Shown one piece after another: positions 22,308 through 33,158 of a stretch of DNA of 64,000 nucleotides. The DNA is from Uranotaenia lowii. Its lineage: Eukaryota > Arthropoda > Insecta > Diptera > Culicidae. A program made the position numbers and the translations under genes. The notes under the pieces were generated by a model. The model was not told the origin of the DNA and did not search any database. It saw nothing but the letters and a program-made list of their open reading frames with translations. Position 1 is the first letter of the stretch. Each line of letters opens with the position of its first letter. The DNA is taken from the NCBI RefSeq assembly GCF_029784155.1, contig NC_073691.1:132432714-132496713 (forward strand). The letters run 5' to 3'.

Positions 22308-24029
22308 CTAAACCATGTACTCACTCGTTGAGCTATTGGACCTTCCGCCAGTTCCCGGTCGGCTGCTGTCGCCAAATCCGTTTCCGGATCGATTGTTATT
22401 CATCTGATAGCTGCTGGTGCCGTCCTCGTCCGGGTTGTCGCTGAAATTAATTACGTTAATATTGTACGTGACGGTGGACGATTGTCGTTTTCGCTGCAGT
22501 CCCGGATGATGGAGCGGCGATGGGGACATCATGATGGACGGAGGCATCACGGCAGTCGTCGAGGTGGCCGCCGAAAGCTGCTGAATTTGCTGATTGTTCA
22601 GGCTATCGTTACGAATGTTCTCGATTATGATATCCGGATTGTTTGTGATCTCTGGCGCTGGGTCCACCGGATTGATGGTATCTTCTGTTACGGCCACCCC
22701 AATCGTCGGAATCGGACAACCGTCGGTGGCGCCAGTAGGAACTTGTAATTTTGTGCTAGGACCTGTTGTCACCAGGTCTAGGGATATGGTGGAAGCCTCA
22801 CTCAGCATGTTTACCGGACTACCACTGTCGATCGCCAGTGGTGCCAGAGGTTTAAGATTATCGAAAATACTCTTATCACAACTTTTCAGTCGATCGTTCT
22901 CACGGGAAATGGCCTCCGGAAGTAGCCCGGCTGAATGAGGTGGGGATCCAGCCGAAGCTATGGTTGATATCAGATCCACCACGTAATTGCCATCTGTTTG
23001 ACTTAGATTGCTATCATTAAGTGCGCTATTGTTTTGTGCTGATGAAATATTATTACTAGAACTATTCACAACTTTGTAGTTGGGTGATTTGATGAGTGCA
23101 TTTTCTTCGCCACATACGTTGACCACTTCCTTCGGGCTAGTGGGGCTCATCGAGCGTGTCCCACTGAAGCCATGATCAAAACAACCGATCAGAATATCTG
23201 GGGTATCGTTGATTGGCGCCGTTGTTGTTCCGGCAGTGCCACCCTCGCCATTCAGTACTATTTTAAAAATTCCTTCCTTAGGCTCGGTACCCGCCTTAAA
23301 GTTTTTAAAACTCTTCAGGATCGCCTCATCTCCCTGAAAAGCGGATGTGAAATCCGAATCACTGAGAGCGTAAATCAGCTGATCTTCTCGAGATCCCTCC
23401 TTGCATTTACTATTTTTGACACTAGCGTTATTTTTCCCCAGTCTTTGCTGCGATCGCTGTTTTTGAATCATCGTTAGAAAATCTGATTCGCTAGCAGCTA
23501 TTTGATGTCTTTTCTGAGTGTTGACCTCTTTTTGTCCACCCACAGAACTTCCTTTATCCAACGACGAAGTTACATTGATCAAATCTATTATATTGTTGTT
23601 AGATCGATTGTCATCGTTCTTATTGTTCAGCTTCTTTTCCGAAGTTGCCCGATTATTCGCATGGCTACTGTTGTTCAACTCTCCATTAACTCCATTCCCG
23701 CTGCTTCCCTTGATGTAGGATTTCAGCAAACTGTTGCGGGAAAAGAACGGCTGGAAGAAATTCATTTGCTTGAAGCTCTCCTTTCGCGACGATCGTCTTC
23801 TCTGTTGAGCTTCCTTCACCGCGATCGGTTCCGAGCCCGAGTAGCGCAGATTGTTTTCGTAGTGCAGCGGAAAAATCGAACTTACACTGTCGGAGTTCTT
23901 CAACTTGTTCGCTTCGCTTTTGTACTCCAGATCCCGAAGATCGATGCTACTGCGGCTGAGCCGTCGAGGTGGAGAAGATGGCACCAACAGATCGTCGTCT
24001 GTACTCACGATCGTCGGCACGATGGGGAC
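22308..24029 (-). CDS. 3'-terminal coding exon of an unidentified host gene
   Basis: One frame is open for about 573 codons. It begins at a splice acceptor (TTTATTCTCCTATAG at 24030 and above, with a good pyrimidine tract) and reads VPIVPTIVSTDDDLLVPSSP. It ends in SNSSTSEYMV and a stop. The ATG is not in this exon, so N-terminal exons lie upstream on the minus strand. The protein is rich in Ser, Asn and Thr and probably disordered. It has basic, phosphorylation-like patches (PRRLSRSSIDLRDLE near residue 20; QQRRRSSRKESFKQ near residue 75), and no transmembrane segment or globular domain was seen. The pattern fits the cytosolic tail of a channel, transporter or signalling protein, but I cannot name it. 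GC content and lack of stops contrast with the surrounding repeats. Confidence 0.8.
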   Translation of the reverse strand, partial: VPIVPTIVSTDDDLLVPSSPPRRLSRSSIDLRDLEYKSEANKLKNSDSVSSIFPLHYENNLRYSGSEPIAVKEAQQRRRSSRKESFKQMNFFQPFFSRNSLLKSYIKGSSGNGVNGELNNSSHANNRATSEKKLNNKNDDNRSNNNIIDLINVTSSLDKGSSVGGQKEVNTQKRHQIAASESDFLTMIQKQRSQQRLGKNNASVKNSKCKEGSREDQLIYALSDSDFTSAFQGDEAILKSFKNFKAGTEPKEGIFKIVLNGEGGTAGTTTAPINDTPDILIGCFDHGFSGTRSMSPTSPKEVVNVCGEENALIKSPNYKVVNSSSNNISSAQNNSALNDSNLSQTDGNYVVDLISTIASAGSPPHSAGLLPEAISRENDRLKSCDKSIFDNLKPLAPLAIDSGSPVNMLSEASTISLDLVTTGPSTKLQVPTGATDGCPIPTIGVAVTEDTINPVDPAPEITNNPDIIIENIRNDSLNNQQIQQLSAATSTTAVMPPSIMMSPSPLHHPGLQRKRQSSTVTYNINVINFSDNPDEDGTSSYQMNNNRSGNGFGDSSRPGTGGRSNSSTSEYMV

Positions 24030-24039
24030 CTATAGGAGA

Positions 24040-24257
24040 ATAAAGAAAAATTAACGTGTTAATTTTCTAAGTGGTTTCAAGCGAAATCCCAAAAACATAG
24101 TTTGATTCCATTTTTATTTATTTTAGCACACTCTTGGCGGTCTAGTTGATTTCAATCCTAACGGATTAACCACGTGCTTGGAATAGAAATGTGCGCCACA
24201 ATGTTCCATTTTTAAAAGCTCATGGAGATGAAATACAACCTCGACGAAAAGCATAGT
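24040..24257. other. start of the intron upstream of the host exon
   Basis: AT-rich, no feature beyond the acceptor at 24030. Confidence 0.4.
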
Positions 24258-24265
24258 ACCTACAT

Positions 24266-25043
24266 TAGACTGCCCCAAATTTGTATGGGAAATTCAAAAC
24301 CTGTGAAATGTTATGCGCTGCAGGTTAAAATTCATCCTAGGCCTAGTACAAGATCTCATGCCAAATTTGGGCCAGATCGGATCACGTTTAGGGGTCGCTC
24401 AACGAGCCTGAAGTTTGTATGGGATTTTGAGACATTTTGTTCGGGAGAAACATGAAAAACCAGTTTTTCATCAATAACTTTGGTTCCCGTCGGCCGATTT
24501 CTTTCAAAACCGGGTTTTCTTAAAGCCTAAACTATGAAAAATATATCATCCGAAGACTGCATTTCAATAAGAGTTAAGATAAGAAAGCTATAAGGCTTCA
24601 AAAATGGGTTAATTTTTTTAAGGATGGTATTCATCACTATTAATGAGCCGAGGCTGTCGAACATATTGACGCCTCATTAACAGTGCTGAATACCACCGTT
24701 AAAAAAGTTAGCCCATTTTTGAAGCCTTATAACTTTTTTATCTTAACTTTGATCGAAATGCAGTCTTCGGATGAAATATTTTTCATAGTTTAGGCTTTAC
24801 GAAAACCCGTTTTTGAAAGACATCGGCCGACGGGAACCAAAGTTATTGATGAAAAACTGGTTTTTCATGTTTCTCCAGAACAAAATGTCTCAAAATCCCA
24901 TACAAACTTCAGGTTCGTTGAGCGACCCCTAAACGTGATCCGATCTGGCCCAAATTTGGCATGAGGTCTTGTACTAGGCCAATGATGAATTTTAGCCTGC
25001 AGCGTATAACTTTTTCAAAAGTCGGGTCATTTGGGGCACTCTA
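24266..25043. mobile_element. near-palindromic hAT-type element, 8-bp target duplication
   Basis: ACCTACAT is duplicated exactly at 24258-24265 and 25044-25051. The ends TAGACTGCCCCAAATTTGTA and the complement of the right end TAGAGTGCCCCAAATGACCC are inverted, and the two arms (24310-24650 and 24665-25010) remain complementary almost to the centre. The 8-bp duplication fits the hAT group. It is non-coding. Related arms occur at 59415-61075. Confidence 0.88.
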
Positions 25044-25051
25044 ACCTACAT

Positions 25052-25309
25052 GGAAAATAACAGGTAGGCCATTGCGTTAGCCTCTCTTGAAAGCTTCGTG
25101 TATGTACACAGCATGCTTGCATACCAACAAAAATAGTTATAAAACTTTGGCAGTTTTATATAGAATGGCATTCAAAATTATTAACTTCTCCGTCGATAGC
25201 CATTCGATTCTTTTGAAAAGAGCTTCAGATTTGTAACATGTAAATATGTCCCATTAATATAATTTAAGTATTAAGAGCGTAGATGGACTGGGAGGAAATA
25301 AGGGGCGGT
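25052..25309. other. spacer
   Basis: No feature recognised. Confidence 0.4.
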
Positions 25310-25880
25310 TAATAATGGCTTGAGAACCTCTGGCAGAGAACTGCTTTGGCGTAAATGAAAAGAGTTTGCGTTCACTATGGAGTTTGCGAACTCCGAAAGA
25401 AGGCGGAAAACCCCGGAAACGAGGAGCGAAAGGGTTGAAAGGCTCTCTTGCTTGTGAGTCGTTGAAGAAGCCAGACGTGTCGGCCCAAGCGAAGTCGATC
25501 GGTTTTTGAAAACGAGTTAAAATCCCCTTCGGTTCATTATTGGCGTTCCTCCCTGTATTCCGCGATCCGTGGTGCCTCGGGTTTTGAGTTCCGACGTGGT
25601 CTCCAGTGTCGTTGGAGATAATTCGCCAAAAAGCGGTTGCGCACGTGTCTTGTGTCCAAAAAGGCGAGGAACGGACCGGAGTGTGATAAGTGGAACCCTC
25701 AAAGAAAAAATCTTCGATTCAAAGTGCCTCAACCACAATCGAAGTGGCCAAAAAACCCCGCTCCCAAACACCTCCAGGCCAACAGTTGCCCCAAATTAGG
25801 CGTAGGAGCCCCTGAGACGGAGTTAAGCCGGTAAGTCTAATTAGACCCCTTGAAAGTGTATAAAAACCCATTTATTACAG
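25310..25880 (+). other. GC-richer leader-like block with a possible 50-nt intron
   Basis: 25310-25830 is clearly richer in G and C and has no long ATG frame. At 25831 GAGTTAAGCCG/GTAAGTCT is a good 5' splice site, and TTTATTACAG at 25871-25880 a plausible acceptor, which would define a 50-nt intron. The block could be the 5' leader of a retroelement or of a host transcript on the plus strand. Both strands have short open frames without recognisable content. Confidence 0.25.
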
Positions 25881-25992
25881 ATTAAAGAATGATTCTTCAG
25901 GCTCATCGGAAATTATTTATTGCATTGAATTTTTGGATCTGAACCATAAATAATGACCCGCATAAATCAGTATTATACAATAACGATTTCCA

Positions 25993-26235
25993 CTATCTTC
26001 TTCCTAAGACACACGAAAGATTTGCTTTATAGTTTTGGATTATTGATGTACGATTAAGGTAGTCTTTTTTCCATGAAATGGAATCGTTTGGACGCACTTT
26101 ACGATACAGCGAACGGGTCGTTAAGTAGAGTAACCATTCATTTTTTTTGCTTTTTTCTACTCGTTCTAAAACGGTTTGATCATTCGTGTTATCTTTATCT
26201 AATGATCCAATCATAAAATGATGATGATACCACAT
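25993..26235 (-). CDS. small conserved repeat-borne open frame
   Basis: It has 80 codons from an ATG (MWYHHHFMIGSL). The C-terminal 50 residues, including EWLLYLTTRSLYRKVRPNDS, recur with a few replacements at 50912-51064 on the other strand. Nucleotide identity over that part is high, roughly nine in ten bases by eye. Most differences change the amino acid, so selection on the protein is not evident. The product is Lys/Arg-rich and unrecognised. It may be the 3' part of a larger retroelement frame, or only a conserved non-coding block. Confidence 0.35.
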   Translation of the reverse strand: MWYHHHFMIGSLDKDNTNDQTVLERVEKSKKNEWLLYLTTRSLYRKVRPNDSISWKKDYLNRTSIIQNYKANLSCVLGRR

Positions 26236-26449
26236 ATCGTGAACTAAACATGAAAATATTCAAAATCATACTGGGGTTTTGGTTATTCTATCTTATTGAA
26301 GTCAAATTTTCGAATTAAAAGATAAACATTATTTTACACATTTTTTTTATTTCAAACATTTTGTAGCGAACACAATTAACAATTTTGCAATTTTTAAATA
26401 ATTGTTCAATAGCACTTTCACATAAAAATTATCATATATATGTCGGTTC

Positions 26450-26666
26450 TATCTTGAAGCTGCCGGTATAACACAATTTACCACAAACACTGAGTTTGGC
26501 CACGGTCGCGCGATCCAACATTTGTTTGACACTGTGGCTGTTCCGCGGTTTTCCAGTGGTGGTGCTTGGTTGTCCTTGAATCTGCCATGCTTCTTGGGCG
26601 ATGGAATGCCATATCTCGCCATCTTCCTCCGATGACTTTCTGCGGCCTCCAATTGCCTAACAGCCC
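26450..26666 (-). CDS. putative exon 2 of the spliced-looking element, copy A
   Basis: Downstream of the acceptor the frame GAVRQLEAAESHRRKMARYG stays open for about 72 codons to a stop at 26449-26451. It is basic and rich in Pro, Lys and Asn, without a known domain. The corresponding exon in copy B (48716-48948) is also open but barely similar in sequence, so the coding assignment is tentative. Confidence 0.25.
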
Positions 26667-27005
26667 CTGAAAGAACATTATTTTGAAAGAAGCATTAATT
26701 TTTGCTCATATTCAAGTTTTAAATGAATATCTAAGGTTACTCACCATTACCGGCAAAGCTAGCTCCGTCGCCGAATGATCCGACCTTTCTCCCTTTCCAG
26801 ATTCACAAGATTGACCCGAACTCTGGCTGGGTTTTTTTCACGAATTAAACCACGTGTGTTGACGTGACAGCAAAGAACTTAAGGCGTGTTGCAAAAAACC
26901 TCAAATTATTTTAAGGATCGTTAATTTTATCTTCCAGGAATAGTTTTTTTATCGTTCCAGCGCGTTGCTAAATTTATCGATTCGGTATTTAGAAGATTCT
27001 AGAAT

Positions 27006-27794
27006 CTTCTAGAAATAGTATTTCATCCGTTTTAGCAGAGACACATTAAACCATGACGCGATATGCACGTTACTATTAACGTAATCAGATGAGAATAATA
27101 CGGATGATCCAGCATATGGTATTAACGTATGCGGGGAGGATTCAAAAGAAATTTTCATCGTCCCTCTTTTTTGAGAGCAAGCAATGTAATATTTGTTTCT
27201 ATCTGTGTTAACCATTAGATAATAATCTTAAATACTTCGTATTTCTGTGATGAAATGTCAATTTGTTTGAATGTTTATTCAAATCACGAAAGAAAAAGGC
27301 CTCACAAAGCTCAAGCCTCACACAAGCCTCACAAATTTAAGTTTTAAATCGAAAAAAAGCCCATTGTATATATCATTTAGCGGTGATCAAAAGCCAAATA
27401 TTGTTCGTTGCATTAAAAAGCATCAGTGCATATTTTTCTCATAATTTTATTTCCTGTCAATTTAAACTAAAATGTGATTTTTTGATAAATTCCTTACATT
27501 TGCCTGTTTTTTTCCATTACTTTTTTTTCGGGCCTCTTACCAATACGTTGAATGAGAGCGGAATGGCCTACCTTGTATATTTTAAAGTACTATAGACGAA
27601 GAGAATAAGCGATGGAAGCGCTGACGAATTTGGGTGATGGTTTTGCATTAGTGCAAGTGGGATGCAGCTATAATTTCACCCAACTTTTGACAGTTCTAAA
27701 GGCGTTTTTCAGGAGAGAAAGAATAACTTTTCGCTTCCATCGCCCATAAAAAAATCGTTTAAAAAATGGGTGTCATCATGACTTTTGATTCGTG
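27006..27794. other. unassigned AT-rich sequence
   Basis: A palindromic word AGAAGATTCTAGAATCTTCT sits at 26993-27012, at the outer border of copy A. Nothing else was recognised; the frames at 27009-27215 and 27383-27595 lack support. Confidence 0.4.
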
Positions 27795-28338
27795 CACTCA
27801 GAAAAATACTCTTATGTATGACATCAGATTTTCTTATGAAGTGACCACAAGAAAAATTAATTAAAATCAGAAGATTCTCTTATGACCCGATTTTTTTGTT
27901 TATTTGTGACACTTTTCCAACGTTTTGGCGTTTGTGTTAATTATGACCCGAATGAATTCTGATGATGAACATCTGTTTGGAAGAGTGGATATTATTTTAA
28001 AAAGAAAGTCTTATTATTTAAAAAAAACGAATACAAACAGGAAATGTCTTAAATCCTTTCAATTCCACATCCGAGAGTTTATCCTCATTTTTCCTGCCAG
28101 TCAAGTATGAAGTCGAATAAGATATGTGATACTTCGCTTTCTTGTTCGTTTCATCACCAGTAATATGTCACTGTGTTTATCTTTTTTTTTTTCACAATAA
28201 CGCTTCTCTCATATTTCTCATATTTCATGAAAAATTCTAATGAAAACGGTAAGAAGTTCATAAGAATCTTATGAAAACTTATTTCAGCGATTCATAAGAC
28301 GTATCTTATAAAAACTTCATTAAGAATTATTCTGAGCG
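27795..28338. mobile_element. MITE with CACTCAGAA termini
   Basis: The left end CACTCAGAAAAATACTCTTA and the complement of the right end CGCTCAGAATAATTCTTAAT are inverted repeats; TCTTATGA words recur inward on both sides. No target duplication is clear. The interior is non-coding. Confidence 0.6.
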
Positions 28339-28654
28339 TGGCAATAAAAACTAAAGTTGATGGGAAGATCCCTGCTTTACACGATAAAAAGTCTCATTTT
28401 TGCCCCAAGGCAGGAAGACTGAAAAAAAAATTTATATCATTTGAGACTTTATAATTGGCGGGCTGCATTGGATAACCAAGCTTTGATTACAGCGTTCTCG
28501 ATGATTACCTTTGAATTTGCTGAAAAAATTAAAAGATTGAAATTTAGCGTCTAGTGAATCGAATTGAATGACTATATGAAAATCTTCATTGGTTCTTTAC
28601 GATTACAATTATCTTCAAAATGTGTTCTGTTTTGTTTGTTTTGTCTAGTGTTGC
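28339..28654. other. spacer
   Basis: No feature recognised. Confidence 0.4.
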
Positions 28655-28665
28655 CAGAATAACAA

Positions 28666-30065
28666 TTTTTTTTTTTTTTTCTTAATATAACGTTTATTAG
28701 GCATTTAACTTAAAAATAAAAGTAATAATATGCCGAGGGTCATTTTGATTTAAACTATTGGGAAAGGGATAATGGGAGGAAATAGGAAGTGGAAGGATGT
28801 GAAGAAGAAGGGTTATTTGGGTATCTCTGGTGGCCGCCGCACCTGCTGCATACTGCGCGTCACGACTGATCGAGAGTGTGTAACCATATCTTCGCCAACA
28901 ACTTCTTGTGACGAAGTTGTAGGAAGAGAGGTTGGAAGAGGGGTCCTTTTTCGAGGCGGGGAATCTGAATCCAAACTGGTGATATCAGTCTGGAAAGATT
29001 GTTGCGGTGCTGTTGGAGTGTGTGGTTTTTCAAGTGTTCTTTTCTGGTTCAGGCTCGTCTGTTGGATTAGTTCTTCTTTTTTATTAACTTGCTGCTGCTG
29101 GTGTGTTGTACTCTGTTGTTTTTGGTTGGCTTTAACTGCGTTCGCGTAGCTGGTTGTGCTGCTGCTCGTGGTTATCATTCGGCGGGCTTCGTTGATAGGG
29201 ATATTTTTATCGGTGCTGAGTTTTTGTGCTGCTGATTCTGCTGTCCAAATGGGGCACTTTCTATCCAAAGGCGAATGACCTGTCGTTTTGCAGTTTCCAC
29301 AAAAGGGTTCGGCTTGGCAATCGGCACTATCATGATCTCGGGAGCAATTTTTGCAAGCCAACAGATTTTTGCAACGGCTTTTAGGGTGACCGTATTGCAA
29401 ACATTGTCGGCATAATAGGGGCTGCGAATAATATATGCGCGTGCGAACACGAAGGAGTCCGAAATTGATAAATTCCGGAATTATGGTACTGTTGATTGTT
29501 AAAATCAGCGTTGATGTTCCTATGATCCCTGCATTGGTTTTTTTCGTTATGCGGCGGACGTCGATGATTTTTTGAGAGGATAATTCTTCCAGCTGTACTT
29601 TATCTTCCATTCCATCCACTTCTCGGCAGGTGACCACTAATTTCCGTTGATTTAGGCTTGGATGACGACCTATCATAATTGGTGTACCGTCTAATAGGGT
29701 GGTCAATGTTGTCAGCAATCTTCCTTGGTTCTTGTTCCTGATTTTAAGCACGTACCAGTTCCGGGATTTTTCGTAGAAGGCTCCTTCAATTTTACCCGCA
29801 AAGTTCTCGATGGAACGTCCAATCAAGAACGGGTTTTTTGGCAGTTGTTTTCCTTTAGCACCTTGAAGCGTCAAATAATATAACCGACCGTGTAAACTTT
29901 GGGCATCCATCCATTCCGGAATTGTCCGGTTAGGATGGTCACCCGGTGATGGGCTCATCACCACGCGCTCTACAACACTTTATCGATGGAAAAAAAATCG
30001 CTGCCTTTTGAACGATGATCGAGAGTAAAAAACGTCCGATACCGACGAAGGCTAGAAGTAAAGTG
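28666..30065 (-). mobile_element. Gag-only non-LTR retrotransposon copy with 11-bp target duplication
   Basis: CAGAATAACAA is present exactly at 28655-28665 and 30066-30076. Between them on the minus strand lie a short 5' UTR, one intact ORF1/Gag gene, a 3' UTR of about 130 bases and a 15-nt poly(A) (28666-28680). No endonuclease, reverse transcriptase or RNase H is present. The exact duplication and intact gene show a recent complete insertion, so it must have been copied by enzymes supplied in trans. It may be an internal deletion derivative of a two-ORF LINE of the I/Jockey/LOA type, or a stable non-autonomous family. Confidence 0.85.
28813..29958 (-). CDS. LINE ORF1 (Gag-like) protein with three zinc knuckles
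   Basis: It has 381 residues from the ATG at 29958 (two GTG codons precede it in frame). The N-terminal half (about 25-180) resembles the RRM-like Gag domain of I/Jockey-type ORF1 proteins, ending in the typical RVRTRIYYSQPLLCRQCLQY segment. Three zinc knuckles follow: C185-C188-H193-C198, C204-C207-H211-C216 and C222-C225-H230-C237. The C-terminal part is Ser/Thr/Gln-rich and disordered, ending QVRRPPEIPK. Gag proteins of this type bind element RNA and carry it to the nucleus. The frame is uninterrupted. A stop and 3' UTR follow at once, with no ORF2 start. Confidence 0.88.
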   Translation of the reverse strand: MSPSPGDHPNRTIPEWMDAQSLHGRLYYLTLQGAKGKQLPKNPFLIGRSIENFAGKIEGAFYEKSRNWYVLKIRNKNQGRLLTTLTTLLDGTPIMIGRHPSLNQRKLVVTCREVDGMEDKVQLEELSSQKIIDVRRITKKTNAGIIGTSTLILTINSTIIPEFINFGLLRVRTRIYYSQPLLCRQCLQYGHPKSRCKNLLACKNCSRDHDSADCQAEPFCGNCKTTGHSPLDRKCPIWTAESAAQKLSTDKNIPINEARRMITTSSSTTSYANAVKANQKQQSTTHQQQQVNKKEELIQQTSLNQKRTLEKPHTPTAPQQSFQTDITSLDSDSPPRKRTPLPTSLPTTSSQEVVGEDMVTHSRSVVTRSMQQVRRPPEIPK

Positions 30066-30076
30066 CAGAATAACAA

Positions 30077-31099
30077 ATGTTGGCATAGAAATTCATTTTA
30101 TTTCATTTATCTTCAGTGTTGGCGAATACAACTATTTTTTTTTATTTTTTTTTCTGCATACCCTTCATCTAATTTATACATTCCTCCTCACCTCTATTTT
30201 AATTTGAAACATTTTAAGCATCGAATCGTGCCCGAAATTGTGTTCCGGCCCCAAAACACATGTAGCAGAGATAACATTGAAAAGAAAAAATGAAGGACGC
30301 AAGTCCTTTACTTTCCTGAATGATTACATGTTTTGGCTACTTTGGTAAAAGGAAAATCGTTTTCTCAAGAAGCTCCTATGGATGTTATTATTAAAGTTGC
30401 TGTAACATATAGAAAACAGGTGTATAAATTTTTCATTCACTTATTTGTTAAAATATTGGATAAAATAAGTACATATTCTTTTGAACGCATATAGCTGCCG
30501 CTGTCCTACAAATAAAAATATTTTTCCTGAATATACAGGCAGCAAGAAACAACAACAGAGCTTTCGTACCTTATCCAAGCTATAATAGAAGCTTCAGAAA
30601 TGTTTGAAACGATGAATGAAATATTTTAAGCATATCCTAGTGTTTGTTTGTTTATTTTATTTAACGACCGTTTAACAGCTTTGGTCATTCTGGTCGACAT
30701 ATGCTAGTGTAAAAAGTAGCTTAGTTTAGGTTACGTAGTTATTTGTTGATTGGTCAAATATTAAACAGAACAGAAAGATTTAACTTGCAAAAGCAATCAA
30801 TTGAAAACATAAATCAAACAATAACTGAACTAAAAAATTAAATTAAAATTAAAATTATTTATTAATAAAAAAAATTCTGAAAAAAATACATGGCATTATG
30901 TGGTTTACACAGGTGGCTTTTCCATTATCTCTGTTGATTTTTATTCTCACCGTTAAATAGAGTGTCTATTTATATGTTTTGAATATCTGGAGAATACAAT
31001 GTCAATAGATTAGAAAAAGTATATTAAAATTTAGCCTTTGAAAAGTTCGAACTAATCAAAACTATCCCCTCATTAGCTAGTATATTTTATCAGTGGGGT
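30077..31099. other. unassigned AT-rich sequence
   Basis: Poly-T and poly-A tracts; the frame at 30015-30293 overlaps the LINE border and is not supported. Confidence 0.4.
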
Positions 31100-32330
31100 T
31101 AAACCGAAACTAGTGCTGAAAATAGCCTGGAATTTTGGTTGGAAGCAGTTGCTAATTTCCATTCGAACCTTTCTCAATGGAGGCAGCTTTTGTTCTAAAC
31201 CTGTCGGAAGATGGTGAAATACTAAGAACCGAACCGAAGGCTCATCTGTTGCTTTGGAGCTGCCTGATTGGGCCAGGGAAGAAGCAGCTTTTGCCGGGCT
31301 GATGGGATCGGAAATCCAATTAGGTACGAAATCTTAAGATCTCTAAGCCAGGGTATCTAATCAATTTGTGCGCTCTCTCATCGGCCGGTCAATTAATGTT
31401 ACAATAACTGCAAATTGGTGTTGTCGACTTTTAATAAAATTATAATGATGTCGAGGAAGCTTGCGATAATGACGGTTGTGTTAATGTTATCGGAGAAAAA
31501 CTCTGAACACTCTAGATTTTTTTTTTCAATCGTCGGGACTAACTGCATAAAATATTTATTAAAAACAAACATGAAACTGATTAATTAAAATTAAATTCAA
31601 TATGCTACCATCTAGACTATCACGTAAGGACAATGTCAAATTTCTCATTAAACATGATATGAGAAAAGTCAACTTTTAACCGTCATTAAACCCGATTAAT
31701 TGAAAATAAATCACCTTCGAGTTAACTGTACGCCAACCTTTAATTTTGTTTCATTTTGATGGCAAGGTACACCTGAAATCGAATTAATCCATTTTCCTTA
31801 ACTGCTACAACGTTTCAAAATTCCTGAACCCCGATGCCGTCCCGTTTTTTGCACCGTCAAAATGAATGTGTCCCGCTTTTGGCGAACCCGAACTCTAGAG
31901 CGGCAACAGCCTGTAATGAACAAATTCTTGGAAGTCTGTGTCTTCCATCGGATATTTTTCAAAAGCAGCTGGGGAGCCTGGAAAAGGTATAGGAAAATTG
32001 TTAAAATTTGCTGTGGCACTTAAAACCTTCCATCTTCTGCATCCCTTGGCTTATTTGTCTTCGCCGGCTGTTGAAGCTGAGACCTCATCATCATCACTGC
32101 ATAGCTGCTGATAAACTGGGTAGAAGCAGCAATTTTGTTATTGCCATAATACACTTTCCAGCTTAAAAATGGAGAAGGTACCTACCGTTACGCGAATTAC
32201 TAATTGCTGTCACTGAATATTGCCGTTGGGAAAAGAGAGAAGTGAGCAGGGATGAGGTAGGAAGAAGCTCGCGAATTGGATCAAATTTTATCCGCTCGAT
32301 GGAAACAAGTGATAATTGATCAGGGATTTT
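31100..32330. other. less AT-rich, probably single-copy host sequence
   Basis: It contains a 41-codon plus-strand ATG frame at 31177-31302 (MEAAFVLNLSEDGEILRTEP). On the minus strand an acceptor-like CCTTTTCCAG at 31979-31988 is followed by a frame reading SPAAFEKYPMEDTDFQEFVH that meets a stop after about 26 codons, while another frame stays open for 60. These may be exon relics or conserved non-coding DNA; neither is firm. Confidence 0.2.
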
Positions 32331-32852
32331 GGAGAACATTGAGATAAAAAGAGTTGTAGCTTAAAAAATATTCTGTTATGAAATGTGAAACTAATTCAAA
32401 TTTTTTGAACACTAAGATGACTCGGTTAATGATGCAGGAAACATTTTGATTTTTTTTTTAACTATTGAGATTTGCTTAAACTTTGGTTTTGGTAATACTT
32501 ATAGTTCAATTCAGTACCGACAAAAATTGTTCCTGTTTGTTTGAATTATTATCCAATTGGTTAATCATACCTTTTTGCGGATATTCAGGAGAATTGTGCA
32601 TTCCATTCTATAAAAAAAAAACATTTATGATCAACAAGCGACTACACTGAGCGAAATAAGAATAACACTTATTTTCTACCTGTTAAAAATTGAAAGATTG
32701 GTTACTGTCATTATTATTTCTACAATTCGTTTAAAATTGTTCGACTGGATAGTTCAAGTGGCAACCAAGCGGGTGTTGAGGCCCAAAAAAGGTGTGAAAT
32801 AAAAAAAGTGGCACCTATGGGTAGAGATGCGAATATCTTTCACCATTCATCT
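32331..32852. other. AT-rich spacer
   Basis: No feature recognised. Confidence 0.4.
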
Positions 32853-33158
32853 GTATGTATTAGAGATGTACCGAATATTCGGTCGGCCGAATATCGTCGA
32901 AAAACCGTTAAGCCGAATATTCGGCTCACCGAATAGTTGAGCTAAGTATTCGGCCGAATAGGTCGAATATCTACTACAGACTTGTAAATCTTTCAAATAA
33001 TTTTGGATAATTTATAAAATATCCAAAAGTTATGTTGTAAAAGCAACACAATCATTAAAAACTCATGGTTTCAGCAAAGCATCTAAGGTGTATTCGCGTA
33101 TCTTTCACTGTAGATCCTACAGGAGAATGCTTAACGGTAGCGCTTTAAACTTTGATTA

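Larger units (their letters stand above)
25990..27005 (-). mobile_element. spliced-looking repeat element, copy A
   Basis: Read on the minus strand: a leader beginning TTAGCAACGCG (about 26972), a block with TTCCTGGAAGATAAAATTAA, then exon 1 ending at 26745, a 78-nt intron (GTGAGTAACC...TTCTTTCAG, 26667-26744), exon 2 (26450-26666), an AATAAA-like word near 26350, then a short open frame (25993-26235). The same order is found on the plus strand at 48395-51064 (copy B). The leader and exon sequences have diverged, but the distal frame is nearly identical. Class unknown; copy B directly follows a Penelope-like endonuclease fragment, and introns in genomic copies are known for Penelope-like elements. 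Confidence 0.5.

Noticed and set aside
22482..24035. Plus-strand frames opposite the large host exon
   Set aside because: Shadows of the minus-strand coding exon, with no motif.
28772..29149. 125-codon plus-strand frame
   Set aside because: Antisense shadow of the Gag gene.
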